Shown here: positions 1 to 7,529 of the stretch, one piece after another | Position numbering within the stretch: the first letter of the stretch is position 1 | How the letters are laid out: every line of letters starts with the position of its first letter | Assembly: GCA_041394285.1 (NCBI GenBank) | Contig: JAWKIL010000001.1 | Coordinates: forward strand, 1 to 64,000 | DNA: 64,000 nucleotides | DNA from: CADEDH01 sp041394285 | GTDB taxonomy: Bacteria; Actinomycetota; Acidimicrobiia; Acidimicrobiales; SZUA-35 | Direction: 5' to 3' | Notes under the pieces: model-generated | Database searches by the model: none | What the model was told of the DNA's origin: nothing | What the model saw: the letters and a program-made list of their open reading frames with translations, nothing else | Translations under genes and position numbers: made by a program

Positions 1-91
1 TCCCCCGGTGCTCTAGGCACACTGTAGGCACAGGTGGAAGCTTCCGACAACGGCTCCGATGAGGGGCAACGCGCTGATCAGGTCATTTATC

Positions 92-166
92 TGGAGCGGG
101 CGAAGGGAATCGAACCCTCATCATCAGCTTGGAAGGCTGAGGTTCTAGCCTTTGAACTACGCCCGC
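92..166 (-). tRNA. tRNA-Gly (anticodon TCC)
   Basis: Read on the minus strand the segment folds as a cloverleaf. The acceptor GCGGGCG (160-166) pairs with CGCCCGC (96-102). The anticodon stem TCAGC/GCTGA encloses the 7-nt loop CTTCCAA, giving anticodon TCC, and the T-loop is TTCGATT. Discriminator T (95) is followed by CCA (92-94), so the 3' CCA is genome-encoded, unlike the other two tRNAs here. Its 3' end lies close to the window edge. Confidence 0.95.
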
Positions 167-215
167 AGCTAGCTTGGCTCGTCGGTCAGGCTAGCGCAGC
201 GGAGGAGCGGCTGAG

Positions 216-707
216 GTGGAGTTGGCACGGGAAGGCGACGGGGCGGCCGCGGCGCCGCCGGCCATGCCGGCATGGGAGCCGGTACCGCCGGGGCGCCTGG
301 TCAACCGCGGCTTCGCCGTGGCCGATCACCTGGAGGCCTACGACTGGAACCTGCTCGAGGACCGGCCGGGCTTCCTGCGCATCGACGCCCACCTCCCGCC
401 CCACCTGTGCAACCCCCAGGGCATGCTGTTCGGCGGCTACACCGGCACCTACGTGGACTTCGTGTCGCTCCACGCCATCCGGGCCGGCGAGGATCGCACC
501 GATCCCGACCTGCCCCGCCACTTTATCGTCACGATCAACATGCGGATCGATTACTTCGAGCCCCTCGTCGGCCCCCGGTTCGTGATGGAGGCGGAGGTGG
601 TGAACCAACGGGGCAAGACCTCGCTCGTGGCCATGCGCATGCTCCAGGACGACATCACCGCCGTCTACGCCCTCACCACCTTGCGCACCACCGACACCCG
701 GCTCTGA
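216..707 (+). CDS. PaaI-type hotdog-fold thioesterase
   Basis: A 163-residue protein resembling the PaaI/acyl-CoA thioesterase hotdog family. It would be expected to hydrolyse a CoA or ACP thioester in the cytoplasm; the substrate cannot be told from sequence. Visible family features are the NPQGMLFGGYTGTYVDF segment (around residues 67-83), where the catalytic helix sits and glycines follow an Asn-Pro, and a core strand region ending in TTLRTT. The family's usual HGG is LFGG here. I chose GTG at 216 because GGAGGA (201-206) sits 9 nt upstream; ATG at 264 is a shorter alternative that removes a low-complexity Ala/Pro N-terminus. It is a lone gene, convergent with the signalling operon. Confidence 0.75.
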   Translation: MELAREGDGAAAAPPAMPAWEPVPPGRLVNRGFAVADHLEAYDWNLLEDRPGFLRIDAHLPPHLCNPQGMLFGGYTGTYVDFVSLHAIRAGEDRTDPDLPRHFIVTINMRIDYFEPLVGPRFVMEAEVVNQRGKTSLVAMRMLQDDITAVYALTTLRTTDTRL

Positions 708-770
708 CCCCGCTCTGACCCCCGGGGCGGCGCACCGACCCGGGCTGCGCCGGCGCCCGCGGGTCTACGC

Positions 771-1958
771 TCAGCCTGCCCCCACGCCCGGCCCGGCCGC
801 CGCGTCGAGCTGATGCATCCGGGCCTCGGGCACCCGGACCTGGATGGGCTCGGGCAACCCCACCCGCTCCTGGAACGAACGGATCCGCCCGATCATGGCC
901 CCGTTGAGCACGGTGCCGGCCGCCGCCAGCTTCACCCCACTGGCGGCCACCACGTCCTGGGCCAGGTGCATTCCCGGCGCCAGCTGGCGGACGGTCACGC
1001 ACGCTTCCACCAGCGCCAGAGCGTCGAGGCGGAGGGCCGACACCGCATCGAGCAGCATCCGGGGTGGGGGAGCGGGGGAGGCGGCGATGGCGGCGTGGGC
1101 CTCGCGGGGCGACGCCCCGCCCGACGTGAGGGCGTCGAACGCCGCCGCCAGACGCAGGATCTCGGCGCTGACCGCCCGCCGGGGCCAGCGCTGCACATCC
1201 CCGCCTTCGGCCACGGGCCCGGCGTCGGTCTGGTGGCTGATGATCCAGGCCACCGAATCCATCCGGGGGATGTTGGCCAGCAGCCCGGCCGTCACCTCGG
1301 CGGCGTGGGCCCCGGCGTCGCTCGCCAGCTCGTCGTGCACGACCAGGTAGCCGAGTTGCGACAGCTTGGCCGCCAGGGCCAGGTCCCAGGGCACCGGGCG
1401 GTGCAGCGCCGCCGACAGGTGGGTCACCAACGTCTCCAGCCGCTGGGTTCGCCCGTAGGCGGCCACGCTGATCAGCCCGAGCACCTCGGTCAACAGCCCC
1501 ACCGTCCCGTTGAGCGTCCGGTCGAGCAGTTCCCGCTCGGCCCGGGCCAGGCGGGCCACCTCCAGTGCGTCGTCGATCGCCTCGATCAGATCGGCGGTGT
1601 CGCAGGGCTTGGTGAGGAAGCGGGCGATCTTGGCCTCGTTGATGGCGGAGATCGTGGAGTCGAGGTCGGCCTGGCCCGACAGCAGCAGCCGGGGCATGTC
1701 GGGGAACCGGCGCCGCAACTCGGCCAGCAGCTCGGCCCCCGACATCTGCGGCATCCGCATGTCGGAGACCACCACGTCGAAGGGTGATCCACCGTCCCCG
1801 GCGCCGGAGAACAGGGCGAGGGCCGCCGGGCCCGACTCGGCCACCGTCACCTTGTACTTCTTGCGCAGCGTGACCCGGAGGCTGGCCAGCACCTCCGGTT
1901 CGTCGTCCACGCACAACAGGCGGGGCAGCCGGAGCGGAGCCGGCTCGAAATCGGTCAC
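771..1958 (-). CDS. Response regulator: REC plus degenerate HD-GYP-like domain
   Basis: A 395-residue response regulator, last gene of the kinase operon. The N-terminal receiver (about residues 12-130) has acidic pair D18/D19, phospho-acceptor D66 (VVVSDMRMP) and the conserved Lys in LTKPC. The C-terminal half aligns by eye with HD-GYP phosphodiesterase domains: it keeps AAFDALTSG but reads LSQLG where active enzymes have LHDIG, and ISHQTDAG where HHER..GYP is expected. The metal-binding HD dyad and the GYP motif are therefore missing, so c-di-GMP hydrolysis is unlikely and a binding or scaffold role is more likely (inference). GTG at 1958 is the start: GGGAGGAG lies just upstream and the GTG overlaps the upstream stop as GTGA. 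A longer ATG at 1994 lies inside the upstream gene and is less plausible. Confidence 0.8.
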   Translation of the reverse strand: MTDFEPAPLRLPRLLCVDDEPEVLASLRVTLRKKYKVTVAESGPAALALFSGAGDGGSPFDVVVSDMRMPQMSGAELLAELRRRFPDMPRLLLSGQADLDSTISAINEAKIARFLTKPCDTADLIEAIDDALEVARLARAERELLDRTLNGTVGLLTEVLGLISVAAYGRTQRLETLVTHLSAALHRPVPWDLALAAKLSQLGYLVVHDELASDAGAHAAEVTAGLLANIPRMDSVAWIISHQTDAGPVAEGGDVQRWPRRAVSAEILRLAAAFDALTSGGASPREAHAAIAASPAPPPRMLLDAVSALRLDALALVEACVTVRQLAPGMHLAQDVVAASGVKLAAAGTVLNGAMIGRIRSFQERVGLPEPIQVRVPEARMHQLDAAAGPGVGAG

Positions 1959-3157
1959 GGTGACTCCTCCCGTTCGGACAGGGCACCCAGCCACACCCGC
2001 ACCGCCGCCTCCAGAGGCGGGGTGAGCAGGTCACGGTGAGGCCGCCCCACCGACGAGTAGTACGGCAGCGACTGGACGCCGAGGCGGGCCGCCCGCACCG
2101 CCTCGCACAGCCCCAGCGGTCCCGTGGCCGGCGCCGGCAGGTCGTAGGATCCCTCCACGGCCAACACCAGCTGCGATGGCAGACCCCACACCGACAGCAG
2201 GTGCCCGCCGAGCTCGCAGTGGGTCACCCCGTACAGGCGGCGCTCGGCGGCCGTGATCGTGAGCCCCTCGGCCTCGGCCAGCTCGTACGACGCAGCGAGA
2301 CGATCCGGCAGGTGCTCGGCTTCCAGCAGCAGACCGGTCGAGGCCAGGCCAGCCGCGGTCCCGGCCGGCAGCGCGTCGCCCGGCTGGGCCAGGGTCGACG
2401 CCAGGAGCCCCATGCTCCGTTCGTGGCGCCGCAGTTCGTTGAGCCCCATTCCCGGCACGGCGTGGCGCTCGTCGAGCAGGCTGACCATCTCGGCCCGGAG
2501 CACGAGGTGGGAGACCATCGTCAGGCCGAGCCGGACGACGGCGCTTCGGATGTCGATCACCCGGTTGCCGCCGGCGAAGGCCGAGTTCGCCCATTGGAGG
2601 AGCTTGGCCGACACGGCGGCGTCGGCCCCGATGACCTCGGCCACGGTCACCACGCTGGTCCTGGGGTCGTCGAGCAGGCGGACCAGCTCCCGGTACAGGG
2701 GCGGCGTCGCCGGCAGGGCGTCGATCCCGCCGATCACGCGCAGGATGTCGGGGTCGGCCAGGAGGCTCCGGTGGCGGACCCCCTGGGCCACGGCGTCCAC
2801 CAGGTACTCGTGGGGGCAGGGCTTGGTCAGCCAGCGGTGGGTGACGGGCACGGCCTGCATGACCAGCGACTGATCGGCCTCGCCCGACAACACGTAGCGC
2901 ACCACGTCGGGATAGGAGGCCTTCACCTGGCGGAGCAGCTCCACGCCGTTCATGCCCGGCATGCGCATGTCGGTCACGACCAGCTGTACCGGTTCGGCCG
3001 CCAGCAGGTCGAGGGCCTCGGGGCCGCCGAGAGCGAAGTGGAAGGTGTAGCTGCCCCGGAGCTTGCGCAGTGACGTACGCAGGCCGGCCAGCACTCCTTC
3101 CTCGTCGTCGACGAACAGCACGCCGGGCCGGGGCGGGTCCTGGGCGGTCACTGCCAT
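1955..3157 (-). CDS. Response regulator: REC plus HDOD domain
   Basis: A 400-residue protein, middle gene of the leftward operon. The receiver (residues about 12-125) has the DDEE acidic pocket (from D17), phospho-acceptor D63 in VVTDMRMPGMNG, and Lys in LTKPC. Residues about 140-330 resemble an HDOD signalling domain (PATPPLYRELVRLLDDP, then IGADAAVSAKLLQWANSAF), a non-catalytic HD relative often fused to receivers. ATG at 3157 overlaps the kinase stop by 10 nt; GTG at 3151 would give a 4-nt GTGA overlap and is equally possible. The downstream gene starts inside its stop codon, so the three genes are translationally coupled and probably form one signalling pathway. Confidence 0.85.
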   Translation of the reverse strand: MAVTAQDPPRPGVLFVDDEEGVLAGLRTSLRKLRGSYTFHFALGGPEALDLLAAEPVQLVVTDMRMPGMNGVELLRQVKASYPDVVRYVLSGEADQSLVMQAVPVTHRWLTKPCPHEYLVDAVAQGVRHRSLLADPDILRVIGGIDALPATPPLYRELVRLLDDPRTSVVTVAEVIGADAAVSAKLLQWANSAFAGGNRVIDIRSAVVRLGLTMVSHLVLRAEMVSLLDERHAVPGMGLNELRRHERSMGLLASTLAQPGDALPAGTAAGLASTGLLLEAEHLPDRLAASYELAEAEGLTITAAERRLYGVTHCELGGHLLSVWGLPSQLVLAVEGSYDLPAPATGPLGLCEAVRAARLGVQSLPYYSSVGRPHRDLLTPPLEAAVRVWLGALSEREESP

Positions 3158-5139
3158 CCGTCCACCGGCAGCCACACCCGGAACGTGGTCCCGGCCCGGG
3201 GATCGTCGGCCGGGACGGCGTCATCCACGTCGAACGTGATCCGGCCCCGGTGCTTGGCCACCACGACGTTGTGGGCGATGGCCAGCCCCTGGCCGGTGCC
3301 CTTGCCCACCTCCTTGGTGGTGAAGAACGGCTCGAACACCCGGTCCCTGATGGTCGCCGGGATACCCCCTCCGGTGTCGGCCACCTCGACGATCACACCC
3401 ACGCCCTCGTCATCGAGACGGGACCGGATCGAGATCTCGCCCCGCTGGTCGGTCCCGCCGAACCGATCGGTGAGGGCGTGCGCCGCGTTGACCACGAGGT
3501 TCAGGAGGACCGAGGCGATGTCGCCCCGGTGGCAGGTCACCTCCGGAACCGGTCCCAGCTCGGTGCGCACGTCGGCCACGTACTTGTACTCGTTGCGGGC
3601 CACCACCAGCGTGGTCTCGATGAGCTCGTTGATGTCGGTGGGGGCCATGTGCTCCCCGCCCGGATGGGAGAACTGCTTGAGCGCCTTGACGATGGTGGCG
3701 ATCCGGTTGACCCCTTCGAGCGTGCGCTCGACCGCCCTGGGCGCCTCGTCCACCAGGAAGTCGAGGTCGATCCCCTCGATCCGGGCGTCCACGGCGGCCG
3801 TGGCGTCGGCCAGGCCTGCCGCCTCCGCCTGCTTCTTGAGCTCGCCGTAGCAGCCCAGCAGCCCGATCAGGTCGTCGAAGACGTCGCCCAGGAACCGGGC
3901 GCTGTCGCCCACGAACTGGATCGGGGTGTTGATCTCGTGGGCCACACCGGCCGCCAACTGCCCGATGGCCTCGAGCCGTTGGGCCTGGCGCAGCTCGAGC
4001 TCGAGCTGGCGCCGCTCGCTGGTGTCCATGGCCAGGAACACGACACCGACCTGCTTGCGTCGCTCGTTGCGCAGCTTCGACACGTTCACCAGCACCGGCA
4101 CCGTGCCCGCGCCCACCTTGACCAGCTCGGCCTCGTGCTGTGACAGGCACAGCCGCTCGACGTCGGGAGCCGTGGGCCCGGCGGTCGGTGGCTTGCGGGC
4201 CTCGTGGCGCCCCGTCGAGGTCCCGTCGAGCGGGGGGAACAGGAGGAAGTCCCACACCGGGCGGCCCACGATCTCGTCGCCGGCGAGACCGGTCAGCGTT
4301 TGGGTGGCGCCGCCCACCGAGGTGACGATGCCGTCGAAGTCGGTGATGAACAGGGCCGAGAACAGGCTGCGCAGGATGCTCTCCAGGTGCGCCTTGTTGT
4401 CCCGCATCTCGGCCTGGGCCAGATAGATGGCGCGGGTCCGGTCCTCGATCATGTCGGTGAGGATCCGGTTCCGTTCCCGCTCCCGGCGGAGCCGGGCCTC
4501 CAGCCGGGCCACCCGGTCGGCGAGCTCGTGGGCGGCCGCGGTGTCGGTCACGGGTCGCAGCTCCGATGCCGGCCGGCACCGCCGGGACGGTGGTCGGGAA
4601 GGTGATGTCGGGAAGGTGATGAGGTAGGTCCCGTTGGTGCCCTGCGTGGACACGAGGCGGTGGTCGATGGCGGTGCCGAACCAGTCGCCGATCCCGTCGA
4701 GGACGCCGGAGACGAGTGGGAACAAGCCGTGGCTCGACTCGTACTCCAACAGCAGTTCGTCTCCGGCCACGGCCATGACGATGAAGCGGGCCGGGTGGGC
4801 GTCGGGGTCGAGCTTGCGCACCTCGGTGTCGACGATCGAGTCGAGCTGCTCCAGCAGTTGCCGGGGTCCGGTCACGCCGTCGAGGAGCGTGGCGGCCGAG
4901 CGGGCCAGGGCCGGGAAGGCGAACCGCCCGAAGGTCCGCAGCACGTCGTCGGCTGGCCGGCCCGTCCGTTCGCTGGTCGCCGCTACCAGGGCCGACAGGT
5001 GGTGGGCCGGGTAGGTGCCCGGGCCGACGAAGGGCTCGGCGCCGGCCAGACCGGCGGCCGCCAAGACATCGTCGAGCGCGTCGTCACCCAGCTCGGCCGC
5101 CACGAAATCCTCGAAGAGGATGAAGATCGTGCCCTTCAT
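3148..5139 (-). CDS. Histidine kinase with N-terminal H-NOX-like domain, coiled coil, PAS, HisKA/HATPase
   Basis: A 663-residue soluble kinase. Residues 1-178 resemble an H-NOX (heme NO/O2 binding) domain: it begins MKGTIFILFEDFV, and TEVRKLDPDA matches the family's EVRKLYPDA segment. The expected proximal heme histidine is replaced (D104 or V103, depending on alignment), and the YxSxR motif reads YESSH (133-137), so heme binding by the usual chemistry is doubtful. A coiled coil (about 190-240) and a PAS domain (about 250-370) follow. The phospho-acceptor is H401 in GVAHEINTP; the ATPase has N551 (LLNLVVNAAHAL), DTGGGIP and a GTGQGLA lid. ATG at 5139 is preferred: GGAAGG is 7 nt upstream and H-NOX proteins start MKGT. 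ATG 5145 leaves no room for a ribosome binding site. No transmembrane segment is seen. Confidence 0.88.
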   Translation of the reverse strand: MKGTIFILFEDFVAAELGDDALDDVLAAAGLAGAEPFVGPGTYPAHHLSALVAATSERTGRPADDVLRTFGRFAFPALARSAATLLDGVTGPRQLLEQLDSIVDTEVRKLDPDAHPARFIVMAVAGDELLLEYESSHGLFPLVSGVLDGIGDWFGTAIDHRLVSTQGTNGTYLITFPTSPSRPPSRRCRPASELRPVTDTAAAHELADRVARLEARLRRERERNRILTDMIEDRTRAIYLAQAEMRDNKAHLESILRSLFSALFITDFDGIVTSVGGATQTLTGLAGDEIVGRPVWDFLLFPPLDGTSTGRHEARKPPTAGPTAPDVERLCLSQHEAELVKVGAGTVPVLVNVSKLRNERRKQVGVVFLAMDTSERRQLELELRQAQRLEAIGQLAAGVAHEINTPIQFVGDSARFLGDVFDDLIGLLGCYGELKKQAEAAGLADATAAVDARIEGIDLDFLVDEAPRAVERTLEGVNRIATIVKALKQFSHPGGEHMAPTDINELIETTLVVARNEYKYVADVRTELGPVPEVTCHRGDIASVLLNLVVNAAHALTDRFGGTDQRGEISIRSRLDDEGVGVIVEVADTGGGIPATIRDRVFEPFFTTKEVGKGTGQGLAIAHNVVVAKHRGRITFDVDDAVPADDPRAGTTFRVWLPVDGWQ

Positions 5140-5231
5140 GCCCATCCCTTCCCGTCGGGAGATCCGTGGTCCATCGGCGGCCGGCAGCCCGGATTGAGCG
5201 GTGGGCGTCCTGTGCGGGCTGACCGGCTGGG

Positions 5232-5237
5232 TAGGGT
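5232..5237 (+). promoter_or_regulatory. -10 element of zur (leaderless type)
   Basis: TAGGGT ends 6 nt before ATG 5244, so transcription would begin at or beside the start codon. No clear -35 is seen. Confidence 0.5.
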
Positions 5238-5243
5238 TTGGAG

Positions 5244-5702
5244 ATGGCCGCCCACGACGAGCTGCACCAAGAGGTCCGGGACCGCCTCGGCCGGATCGAT
5301 CAGCTCTACACCAGAGGTCGGCAGGCCATCGTCGACGCGCTGGTGGGGGCGGGCACGCCGCTCACCCTGCCGGCTCTGTTGGAGCAGGCCCCCGACCTCA
5401 CCCAGAGCTCGGCCTACCGCAACCTGTCGATGATGGAGCAGGCCGGGGTGGTGCGCCGGCTCGTCCACGGTAACGACCACGCCCACTACGAGTTGGCCGA
5501 GGGGCTGACCGGGCACCATCACCACCTCGTCTGCCGGGGCTGCGGGGTGATCCGGGACGTCACGCTGGACCGCCAGCTTGAACGGTCGCTCGACGCCGCC
5601 TTCTCCCGGATCGCGCTCGACGTCGGCTTCCGGCCGGAGACCCACGACATCGACGTCTACGGCATCTGCGCCGACTGCGCCGCCGATTGTTCCGCCGATT
5701 GA
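5244..5702 (+). CDS. zur: Fur-family zinc uptake regulator (Zur-like)
   Basis: A 152-residue Fur-superfamily repressor. It has an N-terminal winged helix (residues about 10-80, with TQSSAYRNLSMMEQAGVV as recognition region), then the metal and dimerisation domain with HHHHLVCRGC (91-100). The structural zinc is likely held by C97, C100, C142 and C145. The assignment to zinc rather than iron rests on context: znuA-znuC-znuB follow directly, and a palindromic operator lies between. The start is ATG 5244; a TTG two codons upstream is in frame, but the -10-like TAGGGT fits ATG best. It is expected to bind Zn2+ and repress the downstream transporter when zinc is replete. Confidence 0.87.
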   Translation: MAAHDELHQEVRDRLGRIDQLYTRGRQAIVDALVGAGTPLTLPALLEQAPDLTQSSAYRNLSMMEQAGVVRRLVHGNDHAHYELAEGLTGHHHHLVCRGCGVIRDVTLDRQLERSLDAAFSRIALDVGFRPETHDIDVYGICADCAADCSAD

Positions 5703-5729
5703 GGGCGCGGGCGGTGGGCGGCCGTCGTT

Positions 5730-5767
5730 TGAGAGTGGGAATCAGTTGCATTTGAGAATCACTCTCA
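5730..5767 (+). promoter_or_regulatory. Zur-box-like operator upstream of znuA
   Basis: The 15-mer TGAGAATCACTCTCA (5753-5767) is a 7-1-7 inverted repeat with one mismatch, extended by flanking T and A. This is the architecture of actinobacterial Zur boxes. A second, half-conserved copy, TGAGAGTGGGAATCA (5730-5744), lies just upstream. Both sit within 52 nt of the znuA start, where bound Zur would block transcription. Sequence and spacing are seen; Zur binding is inferred. Confidence 0.75.
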
Positions 5768-5780
5768 ATAAAGTCGGCTG

Positions 5781-6740
5781 ATGCCGAGAAGGACCCTGGC
5801 CCTGGTGGTGGCGGCTGGCTCGACCCTGGCCGCCTGCGGAAGCTCGTCGTCGGGAACGACCGCTGACGGCAGCTCGTCCGGCGACGGCGGCCCACTGCAG
5901 GTGGTGGCGAGCTTCTACCCGCTGCAGTACGCCGTGGAGCAGGTGGGCGGCGATGCCGTGTCGGTCACCAACCTCACCAAACCGGGGGCTGAGCCCCACG
6001 ACCTCGAGCTGAACCCGCGGGACGTGGCGGCGGTGGTCGACGCCGATCTGGTGGTGTACCTCAGCGGCTTCCAGCCGGCGGTCGACGAGTCCGTGGCGGG
6101 CGAAGCGGCCGACCGGGCGTTCGATGTCGCTCCCTCCGCCCGCCTCGACCTCACCGGGGTCGACGAGGAGGGCCATGGTGGCGACGGCGCAGCCGCCGAT
6201 GGGCATGCCGGCGACCAGGTCGCCGACCCGCACTTCTGGCTCGACCCCACCCGTCTGGCCGACGTGGGCGATGCAGTGGCGGAGAAGCTGGCGGCCGTCG
6301 ACCCGGGGCAGGCCGGTACGTTCAGGGCCAACGCCGCCGCCTTCCGCCACGAGCTCGAGGCGCTCGACGCCGAGCTGTCGGCCGGTCTCGGTTCGTGTGC
6401 CAACACCGAGATCGTGACCAGCCACGAGGCGTTCGGCTATCTGGCTCAGCGCTACGGCCTGACCCAGGTGGGAATCACCGGCCTCAACCCGGAGGCCGAG
6501 CCCGACGCCGCCACGATCGCCGAGGTGGCCGACTTCGTCACCGAGCACGGCGTCGCCACCATCTACTACGAGACGCTGGTGAGCCCGGCGGTGGCAGAGA
6601 CGGTGGCGGCCGAGACAGGGGCCGAAACGGCGGTGCTCGACCCGATCGAGGGAATAAGCGCTGCCTCGGCGGCACAGGACTACGTTGGGGTGATGCGCGC
6701 CAACCTCGCCGCTCTGAGAGCCGGTCAGCCCTGCTCGTGA
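5781..6740 (+). CDS. znuA: Zinc ABC transporter, substrate-binding lipoprotein ZnuA
   Basis: A 319-residue cluster A-I (ZnuA/TroA) metal-binding protein. The signal peptide ends in lipobox LAAC (C19), so it should be lipid-anchored on the outer face of the membrane. Likely zinc ligands are the His in GAEPHDLEL, the His in DPHFWLDP, and the His in TSHEAFGY, plus a C-terminal acidic residue. A His/Asp/Gly-rich loop just before DPHFW is the flexible metal-trapping loop typical of zinc-specific members, supporting Zn over Mn. It starts 13 nt after the Zur-like palindrome. Its stop overlaps the znuC start (GTGA), so the two are translationally coupled. Confidence 0.92.
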   Translation: MPRRTLALVVAAGSTLAACGSSSSGTTADGSSSGDGGPLQVVASFYPLQYAVEQVGGDAVSVTNLTKPGAEPHDLELNPRDVAAVVDADLVVYLSGFQPAVDESVAGEAADRAFDVAPSARLDLTGVDEEGHGGDGAAADGHAGDQVADPHFWLDPTRLADVGDAVAEKLAAVDPGQAGTFRANAAAFRHELEALDAELSAGLGSCANTEIVTSHEAFGYLAQRYGLTQVGITGLNPEAEPDAATIAEVADFVTEHGVATIYYETLVSPAVAETVAAETGAETAVLDPIEGISAASAAQDYVGVMRANLAALRAGQPCS

Positions 6741-7507
6741 CCGCCGTCGACCACCCTGCGGACCCAGCAGAAGGTTCCCCCGTCATCGAGCTGCGCCACA
6801 CCTCGATCGGGTACGGCGCCCGGCCGGTGGTCGAGGACGTCTCGCTGCGGATCGAACGGGGAGAGGTGGTGGCCCTGGTGGGCCCGAACGGGTCGGGCAA
6901 GACCACGATCGTGCGGGGCGTGCTCGGGCTGGCCCCCGTGGTCGGGGGTGAGGTCCGCCTGTTCGGGGTGCCGGCCGGCCGCTTCAACGAGCGCTGGCGC
7001 CTCGGCTACGTCCCCCAGCGCCACACGGTCGTGGGGGCCGTTCCCTCCACGGTGCAGGAGGTCGTGGCGTCGGGCCGCCTCGCCCGGCGGCGCTGGTGGC
7101 AACCGCCCACGGCCGCCGATCGGGCGGTCGTGAGCCGGGCGATCGACGTGGTCGGCCTGGTCGACCAGAGCCGTGCCTCGGTGTCGACCCTGTCGGGCGG
7201 CCAGCAACGGCGGGTCCTGATCGCCCGGGCGCTGGCCGCCGATCCCGAGGTGCTGGTGATGGACGAGCCGACGGCCGGAGTCGACGCCGCCAGCGCCGAC
7301 GCACTCACCCGCACCCTGGCCCGGCTCGTCGGCGACGGCCGGACGCTGCTGATCGTCACCCACGACGTCGCCCCGTTGGCCCCGATCCTGACCCGGGTGG
7401 TGGCGTTGGCCGGAGGTTCGGTGGTGGGCGACGATCCGGCCGGGCCTCCCGGCCCGCCCGGATGGCTGGGCGATCCCGGCCTCCACGGCGCGCCGGCGGC
7501 GGGCTGA
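6737..7507 (+). CDS. znuC: Zinc ABC transporter, ATP-binding protein ZnuC
   Basis: A 256-residue ABC ATPase energising zinc import. It shows Walker A GPNGSGKTT, a Q-loop at VPQRH, signature LSGGQQRR, Walker B VLVMDEPTAGVD and the H-loop in VTHDV. The frame is open far upstream, but GTG 6737 overlaps the znuA stop in a 4-nt GTGA, and the protein then begins a few residues before the first conserved strand (ELRHTSIGYG). Compared with E. coli ZnuC it is of ordinary length. It would pair with ZnuB on the cytoplasmic side. Confidence 0.92.
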   Translation: MTAVDHPADPAEGSPVIELRHTSIGYGARPVVEDVSLRIERGEVVALVGPNGSGKTTIVRGVLGLAPVVGGEVRLFGVPAGRFNERWRLGYVPQRHTVVGAVPSTVQEVVASGRLARRRWWQPPTAADRAVVSRAIDVVGLVDQSRASVSTLSGGQQRRVLIARALAADPEVLVMDEPTAGVDAASADALTRTLARLVGDGRTLLIVTHDVAPLAPILTRVVALAGGSVVGDDPAGPPGPPGWLGDPGLHGAPAAG

Positions 7508-7529
7508 GCGGGCGGCGGGCAGGCTCGGC

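Noticed and set aside
1..91. Possible attachment site beside tRNA-Gly
   Set aside because: No integrase or repeated tRNA 3' end is visible within the window.
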